The translations under genes were made by a program, and so were the position numbers. Shown here one piece after another: positions 5,439 to 5,779 of a stretch of DNA of 5,779 nucleotides. The notes under the pieces were generated by a model. The model searched no databases and was not told the DNA's origin. It saw only the letters and a program-made list of their open reading frames with translations. The stretch is from an uncultured Bacteroidales bacterium (GTDB taxonomy: Bacteria; Bacteroidota; Bacteroidia; Bacteroidales; Muribaculaceae). Numbering within the stretch: the first letter of the stretch is position 1; each line of letters starts with the position of its first letter. The DNA lies in assembly GCA_900549375.1 (NCBI GenBank), contig URNY01000155.1, forward strand, positions 1-5,779. The letters are read 5' to 3'.

Positions 5439-5648
5439 TTTTTCTCCCTGCCTCGTAGGATTCAGGAAATCATGAAAGCTGTTATTGCGCGTAATCACCT
5501 CGTCGCGGTCTTTGATATCGCGGCGAAGGCCCTCGATCTCTTGATGGTCGGTATTGAAATTTCCCGAAAAAAGATGACCTATCCCCAGCAACAGCAGTAC
5601 CATCGCCAGCAACACCACCACAACCAATATGATTTTCAATGTCATCAT
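5430..5648 (-). CDS. Small single-pass membrane protein, function unknown
   Basis: A 72-residue protein not recognised as a named family. Residues 1-5 (MMTLK) are followed by an uninterrupted hydrophobic stretch at about 6-23, rich in Val and Leu, forming one membrane helix or an uncleaved signal anchor; no lipobox cysteine is present. Residues 28-72 are polar and highly charged (IEGLRRDIKDRDE at 38-50) and probably helical. A run of V/L-rich codons followed by a charged domain, and mostly G/C third positions in codons such as CTG, ATC, GAC and CGC, argue for a real gene. The first ATG at 5648 is preceded immediately by AAGGG, which is too close for ideal initiation; the second ATG (5645) is equally possible. 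The opposite-strand ORF over the same DNA is low complexity (Gln/His-rich) and probably a shadow. The gene converges with the flippase-like gene, 120 nt away. Confidence 0.65.
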   Translation of the reverse strand: MMTLKIILVVVVLLAMVLLLLGIGHLFSGNFNTDHQEIEGLRRDIKDRDEVITRNNSFHDFLNPTRQGEKNR

Positions 5649-5718
5649 CCCTTAATCGGTATTATCATATGGAATTATTAAGTAGCTAAGAATAATTAAT
5701 GAACAAATAAAGCGAAGT

Positions 5719-5726
5719 TATTTTTG
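5719..5726 (+). promoter_or_regulatory. Possible plus-strand -7 box near the window end
   Basis: TATTTTTG matches the Bacteroidota -7 consensus TAnnTTTG, and an AAGGAG purine stretch follows at 5748-5753. No good TTTG lies 19-21 nt upstream, and the DNA here is AT-rich, so a chance match is likely. If real, it would drive a plus-strand gene beginning beyond the window. The remainder of 5649-5779 holds no ORF that I can support. Confidence 0.2.
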
Positions 5727-5779
5727 AGCCGATTTTGGTGCGGAATGAAGGAGAATATTAATATATTCGACTGAATGAC

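Noticed and set aside
5343..5681. Plus-strand ORF of 112 codons opposite the small membrane gene
   Set aside because: It runs through the palindrome and repeats and ends in low-complexity Gln/His runs that are the reverse of the V/L codons in the opposite gene; the minus-strand reading is much more protein-like.
5745..5774. Nine-codon ORF (MKENINIFD) near the right end
   Set aside because: It is too short and has no independent support; more likely noncoding sequence before a gene outside the window.

Overview
The window is a urease gene cluster from a bacterium, most likely a member of the Bacteroidota (Bacteroidales, perhaps Muribaculaceae or a relative). Signs for this are near-absent Shine-Dalgarno sequences, an exact Bacteroidota-type -7 promoter box (TAnnTTTG) upstream of the first urease gene, and moderate GC. 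The placement is inference from these features and protein style, not from a database search.

All urease genes lie on the minus strand and read from right to left: ureA (gamma, 4146-3844), ureB (beta, 3827-3279), ureC (alpha, catalytic, 3273-1555), ureE (nickel chaperone, 1420-800), ureF (816-112), and the first 26 codons of ureG (78-1), cut by the window edge. Spacing is tight (5 nt between ureB and ureC, 17 nt overlap of ureE and ureF). The exception is a 134-nt gap between the structural genes ureABC and the accessory genes ureEFG, which holds a long hairpin that pairs better in the urease mRNA than in the opposite strand. UreABC form the enzyme that hydrolyses urea to ammonia and carbamate. 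UreE supplies nickel and UreF/UreG (with UreD/H, expected beyond position 1) insert it. All nickel-binding and catalytic residues expected in UreC are present. From remembered family sequences the enzyme looks Helicobacter-like, with a C-terminal extension on UreB matching the one Helicobacter pylori uses for higher-order assembly, although gamma and beta are separate genes here.

To the right of ureA a 146-nt divergent intergenic region carries the probable urease promoter and a possible 14-codon leader ORF. A plus-strand gene (4293-5309) encodes a multi-pass membrane protein of the YbhN/LPG-synthase-TM flippase-like family. It converges on a small minus-strand gene (5648-5430) for a 72-residue single-pass membrane protein of unknown function. 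The region between the two has two short perfect hairpins and several short direct repeats. The last 131 bases (5649-5779) hold no supported gene, only a possible plus-strand -7 box.

I see no CRISPR array, tRNA, rRNA or insertion sequence, and no evidence for a wholly new system. The points worth a second look are the inter-module hairpin, the UreB and UreE extensions, and unusual substitutions around the UreC active site.
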